Source of the DNA: Galbibacter sp035306585
GTDB taxonomy: Bacteria > Bacteroidota > Bacteroidia > Flavobacteriales > Flavobacteriaceae
Length of the DNA stretch: 64,000 bases
Reading direction: 5' to 3'
Assembly: GCF_035306585.1 (NCBI RefSeq)
Contig: NZ_DATGNU010000044.1
Span: 9,492-73,491, forward strand
How positions within the stretch are numbered: the stretch's first letter is position 1; each line of letters starts with the position of its first letter. Both the position numbers and the translations under genes were made by a program. Shown here piece after piece: positions 1 through 8,443 of the stretch. The notes under the pieces are model-generated. The model did not search any database, was not told the origin of the DNA, and worked only from the letters and a program-made list of their open reading frames with translations.

Positions 1-1175
1 TACACTGCCGCACCTTGGTCTATTGTTTCGCTTTGTGGAGGTAGGACAATAAACCCGTCTGTTCTTCCCATACTAATTAAGTCCCCTGATCCATTCTCTT
101 GTACAGTATAGGCTGTATGCACGCCGTTTTCTATTTTTAAATACACATTTTTAAAAACTGTTAGTGGAATTTCATTGGTCATAGCTTCGCCTAATACCAC
201 TTTAATCCCCGTTTGATCTAATCCTAAAGATCGATGCAACCAGCTTTTAAAATACACATGGTAGTTCACAAAAGTGGATACGGGATTTCCAGGAAAGGAA
301 AACACCAAGGTGTTGGTCTTTGGATAAACCCCAAACCAAAACGGTTTCCCTGGTCTTTGTAATACCCGATGAAAACATTTCTTTACCCCTAATTGTTCTA
401 ATGCTTCTGGAATGTAATCGAATTTCCCTTTGGATACTCCACCACTAATGATCAGAACATTATTAGTATTTAGCAAACCATCCAAGGAGGCAATAATAGC
501 TTCTTTATCATCATCAAAATGGCGATGATTGGGCTCGATTTTCTGTAAGGATAATAATGCGTGGAGGGTATGCATATTGGATTCCCTAATTTGGTGTGCA
601 GCTGGTAGTTCATGTACCGCTACAAGTTCATTACCAGTTGAAATTAAACAAACCTCAGGTAATTTTTTGACCATTACCTCCACGGCCCCAACCGCGGCAA
701 GTATGCCAATCTCCGCAGCACTAATTTTAGTATCTTTTGGGATAATCACATCACCTTGTTTGGTATCGCTTCCTTGATGGTGCACATTTTGTCCCTTTCG
801 AACCTCGGTTTGCAACCTTGCAATGCCCTTGTCTATATAGGTATCTTCGTACATAACCACCGTATCGGCCCCCTGTGGTACGACTGCCCCTGTCATAATT
901 TCAAGACATTGATTTGTATTATTTAATAAAATCTGATGCGTTCCTGCTGCGACAATCCCAGCAATTTCAAATTCACTCTTGGATCCTAAAGCATCAAATG
1001 AAATCGCAATACCGTCTTTTGTCGCTCGATCGAAAGCAGGAAAATCACGATCCGCTTTTATATCTTGTGCCAACACCCGTCCTAAGGATCTGGTAAACGG
1101 CACTTTTTCCATCCCATAATCTTGTATATGACTATGTACAATATCAAAAGCTTCTCGATAAGATATCATTTCCAT
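1..1175 (-). CDS. moeA: Molybdopterin molybdenumtransferase MoeA, cut by the left window edge
   Basis: MoeA inserts molybdate into adenylylated molybdopterin, the last common step of molybdenum cofactor synthesis in the cytoplasm. About 391 codons are present and the frame is still open at base 1, so only the extreme C-terminus is missing. Family motifs appear in order: TGAVVPQGADTVV, GSDTKQGD, STGNEL, ISGGVSKGKFDY and FPGNPVS. The start is the ATG whose A is at 1175, giving MEMISYREAF; a second in-frame ATG two codons later (A at 1169) is also possible. The gene starts 4 nt after the stop of the TauE-like gene, so it is the last visible gene of the Moco operon. No strong ribosome binding site is seen, as is common in this phylum. 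Confidence 0.93.
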   Translation of the reverse strand, partial: MEMISYREAFDIVHSHIQDYGMEKVPFTRSLGRVLAQDIKADRDFPAFDRATKDGIAISFDALGSKSEFEIAGIVAAGTHQILLNNTNQCLEIMTGAVVPQGADTVVMYEDTYIDKGIARLQTEVRKGQNVHHQGSDTKQGDVIIPKDTKISAAEIGILAAVGAVEVMVKKLPEVCLISTGNELVAVHELPAAHQIRESNMHTLHALLSLQKIEPNHRHFDDDKEAIIASLDGLLNTNNVLIISGGVSKGKFDYIPEALEQLGVKKCFHRVLQRPGKPFWFGVYPKTNTLVFSFPGNPVSTFVNYHVYFKSWLHRSLGLDQTGIKVVLGEAMTNEIPLTVFKNVYLKIENGVHTAYTVQENGSGDLISMGRTDGFIVLPPQSETIDQGAAV

Positions 1176-1179
1176 AAGG

Positions 1180-1968
1180 TTAAAAATTTATCAGTCCCAA
1201 TCCATTGTTCAATAACACTCTTAATCCCACTATAAAAACGAGAATCGCAGTGAGTATTTTGATTCCAGCTCCACTTAATTTATGAAGGCTAATTCTAATT
1301 CCCAATTGTCCACCGAGTAAAACAGCCCCTAATAAAATCAGGCCAAGTTTCCACGGAAAGACAAACATTTCATTTATCACAAGTCCAGCGATTCCCGATA
1401 TAGAATTCACCAAAATAAAGAAACTTGCCAAGGCTGCAATTTTAATGGACAAATCCCAGCGCATATGATTTAATATCGGTGCTAAGAAAATACCTCCTCC
1501 AATTCCAACTAGACCAGAGAGAAAGCCTATGCCAGCCCCTAAGGCTGCAGTGATCCACATGGGATAAATTTTAGTTTCTTGCTCCTTATTATTCTTCCTT
1601 TTTTTTATATTTTGGGTCAGTAATAAAATAGCAGAGCTCATTAGTGCGATCCCTAAAATAATGAAAAATATGTACTCCTCCAACCGAAATGACGCTCCTA
1701 TAAAAGCCAAGGGTATACTAGCCCCCACAAAGGGTAAAACCTTCTTAATTTCAAAGTGACCCTTTTTATAATACAGGTAGGTACTTGTTGAGACTACCAT
1801 TAAATTACACACTAGCGCTAGGGATCTAATGACAAAAAAGCTACCCACAAATAAGGTTAGAATAGCAAGATAACTACTACCACCACCGAAACCTACAGAG
1901 GAATACAGTGTGGCGATCACAAAAAAACACAGTGCCAACAACAAGAGTGAATCAGTGGTTATTTCCAT
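1180..1968 (-). CDS. TauE/SafE-family membrane transporter
   Basis: A 262-residue, very hydrophobic protein of the TauE/SafE family, whose members export sulfite, sulfoacetate or other small anions, or have no known substrate. The N-terminal GFGGGSSYLAIL segment and the repeated GLVGIGGGIFLAPIL segment near residue 160 are the two family half-repeat signatures, with about eight membrane helices. It overlaps the moeB stop by 10 nt and precedes moeA by 4 nt, so it is translated within the Moco operon. A role linked to sulfur handling (MoaD thiocarboxylation, the rhodanese domain of the upstream protein) or to oxyanion movement is inferred from position only. The substrate cannot be read from the sequence. 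Confidence 0.85.
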   Translation of the reverse strand: MEITTDSLLLLALCFFVIATLYSSVGFGGGSSYLAILTLFVGSFFVIRSLALVCNLMVVSTSTYLYYKKGHFEIKKVLPFVGASIPLAFIGASFRLEEYIFFIILGIALMSSAILLLTQNIKKRKNNKEQETKIYPMWITAALGAGIGFLSGLVGIGGGIFLAPILNHMRWDLSIKIAALASFFILVNSISGIAGLVINEMFVFPWKLGLILLGAVLLGGQLGIRISLHKLSGAGIKILTAILVFIVGLRVLLNNGLGLINF

Positions 1969-3026
1969 AACTGCGTGTAATTTTGTAATCCGCCCTCGAG
2001 CTGATAAATGGCACCATCTAAGTACTCTGTTAAATAATTGAATGCTTTCTCACTTCGAATTCCCGATTGGCAGATCAAAACAACAGTCCGTTTAATATCT
2101 ACTTCACTAATGCGGTTGGGAAGTTCTTGCAGCGGAATATTTATGGTGTCCTCAAGATGAAAGTCTCTAAATTCTTCTGGGCTTCTTACATCCACCAATT
2201 GGTATTGACTTTTACTAAGGAGCATCTTCTGGAACTCCTCTGGTGTTACTAATGCGCTAAGGTCGCAACTTTTATATTGATAGTTCTCCTCCAAAGTGTT
2301 ACGGGTTTGATTTTCCACCTTTGGCTCAAAGCTAACCTGTTGGATCATTTGCACCAATCCATCGTAAAGTAATAATTTTCCAGATAAGGGCTGACCTATT
2401 CCAGTGAGGATCTTTATAACTTCAAGGGTTTGAAAATTTCCAATGATCCCAGGCAAAATACCTAAAACACCATTGACATTACAATCGGGCATTTCATCTT
2501 TTCCTGGCATTTGCGGAAAAAGACACCTATAGGTTGGGCCATTTTGATAATTAAACACACTAACTTGTCCTTCAAAGGCATGTAAAGCCCCGTAAACAAA
2601 GGGCTTATGTAATATCACACAAGCATCATTAATCAAATACCTCGTTGGAAAATTATCTGTAGCATCCACAATCACATCATAAGACTTTAAAATTTCTAAG
2701 ACATTGTCTGTCCCTAGAAATTCATTATGACAATGGAATTTAGTAGTGGAGTTCTGAGCTTGTAATTTCTCGATGGAAACTGATATTTTAGGTCTCCCAA
2801 TATCTTGTTCGCTGTAAATGGGTTGTCGCTGTAAATTACTGAGCTCGACCTTATCATTTTCAACAATTCCGATTGTTCCCACACCCATGGCATTGAGGTA
2901 TTGCAGCACTGGAACACCTAATCCTCCAGCCCCAACGACAAGAACACTCGAATTTTGAAGTTTCCGCTGTCCTTCTTCCCCAAAGCCCCTTAAGGTTGTT
3001 TGTCGTATATATCTATTTTTAATCAT
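1959..3026 (-). CDS. moeB: MoeB/ThiF-family adenylyltransferase with C-terminal rhodanese domain
   Basis: E1-like enzyme predicted to adenylylate the C-terminal Gly-Gly of MoaD so it can be thiocarboxylated. Residues about 1-245 form the ThiF/MoeB fold, with nucleotide loop VVGAGGLGVPVL, ATDNFPTRY, and the catalytic-Cys region DCNVNGVLG. Residues about 260-355 are a rhodanese domain (VDVRSPEEF, then CQSGIRS with the persulfide Cys). That gives the two-domain MoeZ/MOCS3-like layout, in which the rhodanese can supply the sulfur. The zinc CxxC pairs of E. coli MoeB are not intact: the first reads TYRC and the second is missing. This is also seen in some MoeZ-type proteins. It overlaps mobA by 8 nt and the TauE-like gene by 10 nt. 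Confidence 0.9.
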   Translation of the reverse strand: MIKNRYIRQTTLRGFGEEGQRKLQNSSVLVVGAGGLGVPVLQYLNAMGVGTIGIVENDKVELSNLQRQPIYSEQDIGRPKISVSIEKLQAQNSTTKFHCHNEFLGTDNVLEILKSYDVIVDATDNFPTRYLINDACVILHKPFVYGALHAFEGQVSVFNYQNGPTYRCLFPQMPGKDEMPDCNVNGVLGILPGIIGNFQTLEVIKILTGIGQPLSGKLLLYDGLVQMIQQVSFEPKVENQTRNTLEENYQYKSCDLSALVTPEEFQKMLLSKSQYQLVDVRSPEEFRDFHLEDTINIPLQELPNRISEVDIKRTVVLICQSGIRSEKAFNYLTEYLDGAIYQLEGGLQNYTQLWK

Positions 3027-3627
3027 TACAATTTTTTTCTTTAATGCTCTTTACTAGATTTCGATAGTGATCTTGATGGTTTATATTGACAAGAACATCA
3101 TCGCGCAATGGCTTTACAATTTCCAAACAACTACTGGCTAAAAATTTAACTGGTGAATTGCTAATTCCATTTTCTAAATAATCATGTGCAGCCATTAAAC
3201 CCCTGGGTTCCCATATGCAAAAAAGAGGTTCTGGAATTGTTTTATCCTTCGCTTTGTATGCGGTAGCATCGCTGGAAGGGTTTCTTTTAGCTATGAGTCT
3301 GGTGATGGCCTTTCTATTGATTAACGGCATATCGCACGCTACCACAAGCCATGCATGAGCTGGGTACAATAGATGGGCACTCATAATACCATTAAAGGGG
3401 CCTGGGTATTTATTCTGATCTACAATACAGTCAACATCTGATGAGAACTCCTCCTGTTGATCCGGTCGAATACTCATATAAACCATATCGCAGTGCGCTC
3501 TAAGGAGGTTGTAGATAAATAAACGCTGCGGTTGACCGTGGTATTCTAAAAGCCCCTTGTCAACCCCCATCCGAGCGCTTTGCCCGCCAGCAAGTACTAG
3601 TGCGTTAAGTTTAGCGATGGTAGTCAC
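3019..3627 (-). CDS. mobA: Molybdenum cofactor guanylyltransferase MobA
   Basis: Transfers GMP from GTP to molybdopterin, giving the MGD form used by DMSO-reductase-family enzymes such as nitrate reductases. The N-terminal nucleotide-binding signature LVLAGGQSARMGVDKGLL is clear, and VVACDMPLI supplies the metal-binding Asp of the GT-A-like fold. The length of 202 residues is normal. It overlaps moaC by 17 nt at its start and moeB by 8 nt at its end, which indicates coupled translation. Its presence implies that the organism makes bis-MGD enzymes, none of which is encoded in this window. Confidence 0.92.
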   Translation of the reverse strand: MTTIAKLNALVLAGGQSARMGVDKGLLEYHGQPQRLFIYNLLRAHCDMVYMSIRPDQQEEFSSDVDCIVDQNKYPGPFNGIMSAHLLYPAHAWLVVACDMPLINRKAITRLIAKRNPSSDATAYKAKDKTIPEPLFCIWEPRGLMAAHDYLENGISNSPVKFLASSCLEIVKPLRDDVLVNINHQDHYRNLVKSIKEKNCND

Positions 3628-4084
3628 TTTTACCTCCAGATTTATATTTGAGTTGAATGTTGTTAATTACAATATCATGTGATAAGGCTTTGCACATGTC
3701 GTAAATGGTTAGGGCGCTGACGGAAACACCTGTTAGCGCCTCCATTTCAACCCCAGTTCGCTCGTTACATTTTACCGTGCAGACTATCTCTAGGCTATTT
3801 TCTCTGGGTTGAATATCGATCTGAATATTCGACAAGGCCAATTGGTGGCACAGTGGGATCAAATCAGCTGTTTTTTTTACAGCTTGTATGCCAGCGATTA
3901 CTGCGGTCTGAATAATACTACCTTTTTCGTGGTTGAATTGCTCTTGCTTTAAACTCTTGAATACCTCCTCAGGAAAAGAAACCACACCGGATGCAACCGC
4001 CACTCTACTACTTACGGCCTTTGTAGAAACATCTACCATCGCTGCCCGGCCCTGTTGATCTATATGTGAGAGTTGTTTGTTCAT
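3611..4084 (-). CDS. moaC: Cyclic pyranopterin monophosphate synthase MoaC
   Basis: Converts the MoaA product, 3',8-cyclo-7,8-dihydro-GTP, into cyclic pyranopterin monophosphate. The 157 residues match the family length. Diagnostic motifs are MVDVSTK near the N-terminus, DLIPLCHQL, and the C-terminal block ERTGVEMEALTGVSVSAL followed by YDMCKA with the catalytic Asp/Lys region. It lies 28 nt downstream of moaA, and its end overlaps mobA by 17 nt. Confidence 0.96.
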   Translation of the reverse strand: MNKQLSHIDQQGRAAMVDVSTKAVSSRVAVASGVVSFPEEVFKSLKQEQFNHEKGSIIQTAVIAGIQAVKKTADLIPLCHQLALSNIQIDIQPRENSLEIVCTVKCNERTGVEMEALTGVSVSALTIYDMCKALSHDIVINNIQLKYKSGGKSDYHR

Positions 4085-4112
4085 GGTATTTCTATTTTCT
4101 TCGTTGGGTTAA

Positions 4113-5096
4113 TTACCCCCCTATCGAGGTCATTGAATTTTTAAACACATCCTTATAGCGCTGTTGCTCCTCAAATCCAGTTTTGGATCTACTACCAATG
4201 GCTCTTTCGATTTCAGTGCTAATTTTTTCGTTACAATTCTCTGATCTCAAAAGTGCGCGAATGTTCATTCGTGGTTTTCCATATAAACAAGTTATCACAT
4301 CTCCCGTGGCAGAAATCCTCAAACGATTACAACTGCCACAAAAGGTGCGCGAAAAAGAAGGAATAATTCCGAAAGTACCGATGTGACCAGGAATTTTATA
4401 ATTTATGGCCGTGGAAGTTAATGGTGATTTTAATTCTTCAATACCGTCGAAACGCTCCGAAATATACTTATAGATTGCTTTATAGTCCCATCGAATTTTA
4501 TGAAATGATTTGACCCCTCCATTAAAGGGCATTTCTTCTAAAAATCGAACGGAAACATTATGGTATTTGGTAAGTTCTAATAGGGGGACTATTTCTTGTT
4601 CGTTTTGGCCCTCCAAGACAATACAGTTGATACGAAGTTTAAAGTTTTGCTCGATAAGTCGGAGCATATTCTCATAAACGATATCGAATTGATTTCTTCT
4701 TGTTATACGCTCAAAAGTTTCTTTGGTCACCGCATCCATACTTAGATTGACATCTTTAATACCCAAAGCTGCAAGCTCCTCTATATAAGGTCCTATAAGG
4801 GTGGCATTGGTAGTTACAGAAATCTCCTTGAGCCCATCTAAGGTTGTCAAATGTCTGAAAAGACCCATAATATCCTTACGGACAAAGGGCTCTCCACCTG
4901 TTAGTCTTATTTTATCAATACCTTGATCGACCATAATACTACTAAGCTGGCATAACTCCTCTATAGTAAATACCTCAGAGCGTTTGGCAAAATCAATTCC
5001 CTCGGCCGGCATGCAATAATTGCAACGTAAATTACAGCGATCGGTAATGGCCAATCGTAAATAATTGATGACTCTGTTATGGTTATCTATCAGCAT
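4113..5096 (-). CDS. moaA: GTP 3',8-cyclase MoaA (radical SAM)
   Basis: Radical SAM enzyme that starts molybdopterin synthesis from GTP. The SAM-binding cluster motif CNLRCNYCMP is near residue 21, and the second [4Fe-4S] site near the C-terminus reads FCGSCNRLRIS then ITCLYG. LTGGEPFVRKD is the SAM-binding GGE motif. The protein ends in Gly-Gly, the mobile C-terminal tail typical of functional MoaA. At 327 residues it is full length. It starts 55 nt after the moaD stop and leads into moaC. Confidence 0.97.
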   Translation of the reverse strand: MLIDNHNRVINYLRLAITDRCNLRCNYCMPAEGIDFAKRSEVFTIEELCQLSSIMVDQGIDKIRLTGGEPFVRKDIMGLFRHLTTLDGLKEISVTTNATLIGPYIEELAALGIKDVNLSMDAVTKETFERITRRNQFDIVYENMLRLIEQNFKLRINCIVLEGQNEQEIVPLLELTKYHNVSVRFLEEMPFNGGVKSFHKIRWDYKAIYKYISERFDGIEELKSPLTSTAINYKIPGHIGTFGIIPSFSRTFCGSCNRLRISATGDVITCLYGKPRMNIRALLRSENCNEKISTEIERAIGSRSKTGFEEQQRYKDVFKNSMTSIGG

Positions 5097-5151
5097 AATT
5101 CTCTTCTACTTTACCTACTAGTTGACTAATTCTAAGCCTTGGTTTGTCTGA

Positions 5152-5391
5152 TCATCCTCCACTTACAGGTGGAATCAGTGCGAGCTCATCGGAGGAACCA
5201 ATCAAAACATCCTCCTTGGCATAAACGCTGTTTACTGCCACTCCCAAGGATGACAAACGACTTAGATCAGGATATTTTTGTTTTAAATAGGCCTTTAATT
5301 CACCGACGTCTTTAATATTTTCACTTGTGGGAATAATCAAGACATCCTGATTTATTATTTCTTTTGTAATACCAAAGAGTAATACTTGCAT
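5152..5391 (-). CDS. moaD: MoaD-family molybdopterin synthase sulfur-carrier subunit
   Basis: Small ubiquitin-fold sulfur carrier whose C-terminal Gly is thiocarboxylated by the MoeB/rhodanese protein and used to build the dithiolene of molybdopterin. The 79-residue product starts MQVLLFGITKEI, a typical MoaD strand 1, and ends IPPVSGG with the essential Gly-Gly tail. A frame upstream would add 19 residues starting at 5448. The internal ATG is preferred because it matches MoaD length and because a -7-like element (TAGATTTG on this strand) falls inside the longer version. First gene of the Moco operon. The partner catalytic subunit moaE is not beside it. Confidence 0.88.
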   Translation of the reverse strand: MQVLLFGITKEIINQDVLIIPTSENIKDVGELKAYLKQKYPDLSRLSSLGVAVNSVYAKEDVLIGSSDELALIPPVSGG

Positions 5392-5436
5392 AATGTTTGT
5401 AATTTTCCAGTTCGAACACCCTGAGTATAAATTAGA

Positions 5437-5444
5437 CAAATCTA
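5437..5444 (-). promoter_or_regulatory. Candidate Bacteroidetes -7 promoter element for the Moco operon
   Basis: On the minus strand this reads TAGATTTG, an exact fit to the Bacteroidetes -7 consensus TAnnTTTG, about 46 nt upstream of the chosen moaD ATG. No convincing -33 TTG was found at the usual spacing, so the call is tentative. Confidence 0.35.
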
Positions 5445-5488
5445 CCAAAATTCTATTGGCACATAGGACTATTTAACATCCCTAATAG

Positions 5489-6268
5489 TTACTTTAATTC
5501 AAGCACTTTATTTAAGTCTAATTCCGCCACTGATTTTATAATCATATCTGGTTTAAAGGCGTAGTTATTTAATTCTGCCTTTTTGGATACCCCGGACAGG
5601 GTTAAAATAGTGGTATACCCTAGTTGGATTCCTCCTAAAATATCGGTATCCATGGTATCGCCAATGATAATGGTTTCTTTGGCTTCCATTCCCAGGTACT
5701 TTCTAGCCGAACGCATCATCACTGGGCTTGGTTTGCCAACAGAAAATGCCTTCTTATTGGTCGCCTCTTCGATCATGGCTACAATAGCCTTAATCCCTAG
5801 ATTGGACCAACCTTGTTTCATGGGCGAAGGATCGAGATTCGTCGCAATTAATTTCGAACCTGAGAGAATCATATCCACCGCATTATTAACCATTTCCAAA
5901 GTGAAATTCCTACCCTCACCGACCACCACAAAATCTGGATTTTGATTCACCAAGGTGTATCCATGTTGATGAAGACTCGTTATTAGTCCTCCTTCACCAA
6001 GTACGTATGCAGTACCGTTAGGATTCATAAATGACAAAAAATAGGCTGTAGCCATGGCACTAGTATATACGTTTTCTTCAGTTATATCAATCCCCATTCT
6101 AGCGACTTTATTTACAGTATCAAGGGGCGTGCGTTGGGAATTATTTGTCATAAACAAAAATGGAATCTTTTCCTCTTGCAGGGTTTTGATAAACGTATCT
6201 GCTCCTGGAATTAAGGTGTCATTTTCATAGATAACCCCGTCCATGTCTATTAGAAATCCTTTCTTCAT
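5489..6268 (-). CDS. HAD-IIA family (NagD-like) phosphatase
   Basis: A 259-residue cytoplasmic phosphatase of the haloacid dehalogenase superfamily, subclass IIA. Motif I is DMDGVIYEND with the nucleophile and acid/base Asp, motif II is MTNNSQRTP, and motif IV is GDTMDTDILGG. The cap between them is the NagD/pNPPase type, usually acting on nucleotide monophosphates or phosphoglycolate-like substrates; the exact substrate is not readable. It is a single gene ending about 97 nt upstream of the moaD start on the same strand, and divergent from the arsenosugar operon. Confidence 0.87.
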   Translation of the reverse strand: MKKGFLIDMDGVIYENDTLIPGADTFIKTLQEEKIPFLFMTNNSQRTPLDTVNKVARMGIDITEENVYTSAMATAYFLSFMNPNGTAYVLGEGGLITSLHQHGYTLVNQNPDFVVVGEGRNFTLEMVNNAVDMILSGSKLIATNLDPSPMKQGWSNLGIKAIVAMIEEATNKKAFSVGKPSPVMMRSARKYLGMEAKETIIIGDTMDTDILGGIQLGYTTILTLSGVSKKAELNNYAFKPDMIIKSVAELDLNKVLELK

Positions 6269-6401
6269 AATTTTTTCTTTCTTTATCTTTACTAGTGAAT
6301 CTCTAAATTACAACTTAAAAATTAGCTATGTAAATAAATAGGGGCAAATCACATTACTGAGATAGCATATTTAATAATTTAACATTACAAACTTATATTT
6401 C

Positions 6402-6737
6402 ATGGAAAAAACATATTATAGGCCAGAAGATTTAAGAAAGTTCTCAAACATCACGCAATGGAGTGAAGAACTTGGCAATAAATTCTTTGATTATTATGGA
6501 AAGGTTTTTGAAGAAGGCGCATTAAGTGCTCGAGAAAAATCGTTAATTGCACTTGCAGTGGCACATGTAGTAAAGTGTCCCTATTGTATCGATGCCTATA
6601 CCAAAGATGGATTACAACGCGGTATTACCAAAGAAGAAATGATGGAAGCGGTCCATGCAGGGGCCGCCATTGAAAGTGGCGCAACGCTCGTACACGGGGT
6701 TCAGATGATGAATAAATATGAAAAGCTCTCTATGTAA
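6402..6737 (+). CDS. AhpD/carboxymuconolactone decarboxylase-like protein of the arsenosugar operon
   Basis: A 111-residue protein of the AhpD/CMD fold. The KCPYCIDAYTKDGL segment supplies the CxxC plus following acidic residue that form the redox centre in AhpD-type proteins. It lies 30 nt upstream of arsS and is first in the run. This matches the arsenosugar-biosynthesis-associated peroxidase-like family that accompanies ArsS. Its reaction in that pathway is not established; thiol redox support or peroxide removal is a reasonable guess. The first residues, MEKTYYRPEDL, are typical of this group, supporting the ATG chosen. Confidence 0.85.
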   Translation: MEKTYYRPEDLRKFSNITQWSEELGNKFFDYYGKVFEEGALSAREKSLIALAVAHVVKCPYCIDAYTKDGLQRGITKEEMMEAVHAGAAIESGATLVHGVQMMNKYEKLSM

Positions 6738-6767
6738 TGAAGAGTGATAAAAAATTTATAAAGATAA

Positions 6768-7823
6768 ATGTCTATACAATCTTTACACAAAAGAGCAAAT
6801 GCACTAGCGAAGTCACAACCACAATTAGAACTGTTATCTGAGGGGATTTTTGCCGATGGAAGTCTTCCTAAGTTTAAAGATAAGCTCAGTGAATTGGACC
6901 AGTTTCCAATAAGGCCGAAATCGCTGGAAATTTTACAGATTAATCTTGGTTATATGTGCAACCAAGTCTGTTCACATTGTCATGTGGATGCTGGTCCAGA
7001 TCGTAAAGAAATCATGACTCGGCAAACCATGGAGCAATGTTTAGCCGTTGTACAATCCACTGGAATTCACACCTTGGATTTAACAGGTGGAGCCCCAGAG
7101 ATGAATCCCGACTTTCGATGGTTTGTACAACAAGCCTCCCAAATGGGAATTAAAGATTTTATTGTTCGAAGTAATCTAACCATTATTGAGGCTAATAAAA
7201 AGTACCAGGACCTCCCAGAATTTTTTAAAGCTCATAACATTCATGTGGTTTCTTCCATGCCCCATTGGACTATGGATAAAACCGATAAACAAAGAGGAAA
7301 GGGTGTTTTTAATAAATCCATTTCAGCTTTAAAAAAGCTTAATGAAGTAGGCTATGGACTAAAGAATAGTGCGCTAAAACTCGATTTAGTGTACAATCCT
7401 TCGGGAGCGTTTTTACCAGGTGATCAAAGTGCCATGGAGGCTGATTTTAAAAAAATGCTGTACCGAGATTTCAAGATTGAATTTCACAGGCTTTTTGCGC
7501 TGACGAATTTACCTATTTCAAGGTATCTGGATTATTTAGTAGCTTCGGAGAATTACGAAGATTATATGTACGCGTTGGTGGAGGCTTTTAATCCAAAGGC
7601 GATAATGGACCTCATGTGTACCAACACCCTATCAGTGGGATGGGATGGTTGGTTATACGACTGTGATTTTAATCAAATGCTCGAGCTAAAGGTCGATTGT
7701 AAATCACAGCACATCTCCGAGTTCAACCTCCAGGAGTTGAACAATAGATCGGTCGTCTGCTCTCAGCATTGTTATGGGTGCACCGCGGGTGCGGGTAGTA
7801 GCTGTCAGGGAAGTATTATTTAA
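6768..7823 (+). CDS. arsS: Arsenosugar biosynthesis radical SAM protein ArsS
   Basis: Radical SAM enzyme that couples a methylated arsenical with the 5'-deoxyadenosyl group of SAM, forming the arsenic-carbon bond of arsenosugars. The 351-residue protein has the cluster motif CNQVCSHCHVDAGPDRKE near residue 64, with CNQVCSHC giving CxxxCxxC spacing, then LTGGAPEMNP. A C-terminal Cys-rich region (LMCTNTLSVGWDG, YDCDFNQML, HCYGCTAGAGSSCQG) matches the DUF3641-type tail of ArsS. Its neighbours, an AhpD-like gene upstream and a TIGR04282 transferase plus nucleoside phosphorylase downstream, are the usual partners. No ArsM methyltransferase is in the window. Confidence 0.93.
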   Translation: MSIQSLHKRANALAKSQPQLELLSEGIFADGSLPKFKDKLSELDQFPIRPKSLEILQINLGYMCNQVCSHCHVDAGPDRKEIMTRQTMEQCLAVVQSTGIHTLDLTGGAPEMNPDFRWFVQQASQMGIKDFIVRSNLTIIEANKKYQDLPEFFKAHNIHVVSSMPHWTMDKTDKQRGKGVFNKSISALKKLNEVGYGLKNSALKLDLVYNPSGAFLPGDQSAMEADFKKMLYRDFKIEFHRLFALTNLPISRYLDYLVASENYEDYMYALVEAFNPKAIMDLMCTNTLSVGWDGWLYDCDFNQMLELKVDCKSQHISEFNLQELNNRSVVCSQHCYGCTAGAGSSCQGSII

Positions 7824-7832
7824 ATTTTTATA

Positions 7833-8441
7833 ATGGATAAGGACACCTTACTAATTATTTTTACTCGTAATCCCGTTTTAGGTCAAGTTAAAACCCGACT
7901 AGCTAAAAAAATTGGTGCTGAAAAAGCCCTGGAAGTCTATCATATTTTGTTGAGAAAAACAGCTTCTGTCACTGCATTGATCCAAACGGACAAATGGGTG
8001 TATTACACCCCGGAAGTCATAGAGGACGATCTGTGGAGCGGCCCTAATTACAGCAAAAAAACACAAAAAGGTGAAGATTTAGGGCAGCGAATGGAAAATG
8101 CTTTTAAAGATGGGTTTAAAGCTGGATACAAAAGAGTAGTGGTTATCGGAAGCGATTTATATGAATTAACTCCAGAGGATATAACAATGGCATTTAAAAA
8201 GCTAACAGATCACAAGGTGGTACTTGGCCCAGCTACCGATGGCGGATACTACTTGATAGGGCTAAAAGAGATCCTCCCTGGATTGTTTGAAAATAAGAAT
8301 TGGGGACAAAATTCGGTTTTAAAAGACACCTTATCGCATTTTAAAGATCAAGAGGTAGCTTTGTTGCATAGGTATAATGACATTGATATTTACCAGGACT
8401 TAGAGCAACACTCGGTATTTCAAAAATATTTAAACTATTAA
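7833..8441 (+). CDS. TIGR04282-type transferase of the arsenosugar operon
   Basis: A 202-residue GT-A-fold protein (TIGR04282, DUF2064-like). FTRNPVLGQVKTRLAKKIG is the diagnostic N-terminal nucleotide-binding motif and VVIGSDLYELT provides the metal-binding Asp region. GPATDGGYYLIGL matches the family core. It starts 9 nt after arsS and ends 2 nt before the phosphorylase, so it is in one operon. The family is named as an arsenosugar biosynthesis glycosyltransferase from its constant linkage with ArsS, and donor and acceptor are unknown. Confidence 0.88.
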   Translation: MDKDTLLIIFTRNPVLGQVKTRLAKKIGAEKALEVYHILLRKTASVTALIQTDKWVYYTPEVIEDDLWSGPNYSKKTQKGEDLGQRMENAFKDGFKAGYKRVVVIGSDLYELTPEDITMAFKKLTDHKVVLGPATDGGYYLIGLKEILPGLFENKNWGQNSVLKDTLSHFKDQEVALLHRYNDIDIYQDLEQHSVFQKYLNY

Positions 8442-8443
8442 AA

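Noticed and set aside
529..1096. Plus-strand open frames across moeA
   Set aside because: Shadow frames; the minus strand reads through as MoeA with all motifs.
5392..5448. Longer moaD starting at 5448
   Set aside because: Adds 19 residues before the first MoaD strand and covers a -7-like element; the ATG at 5391 fits family length.
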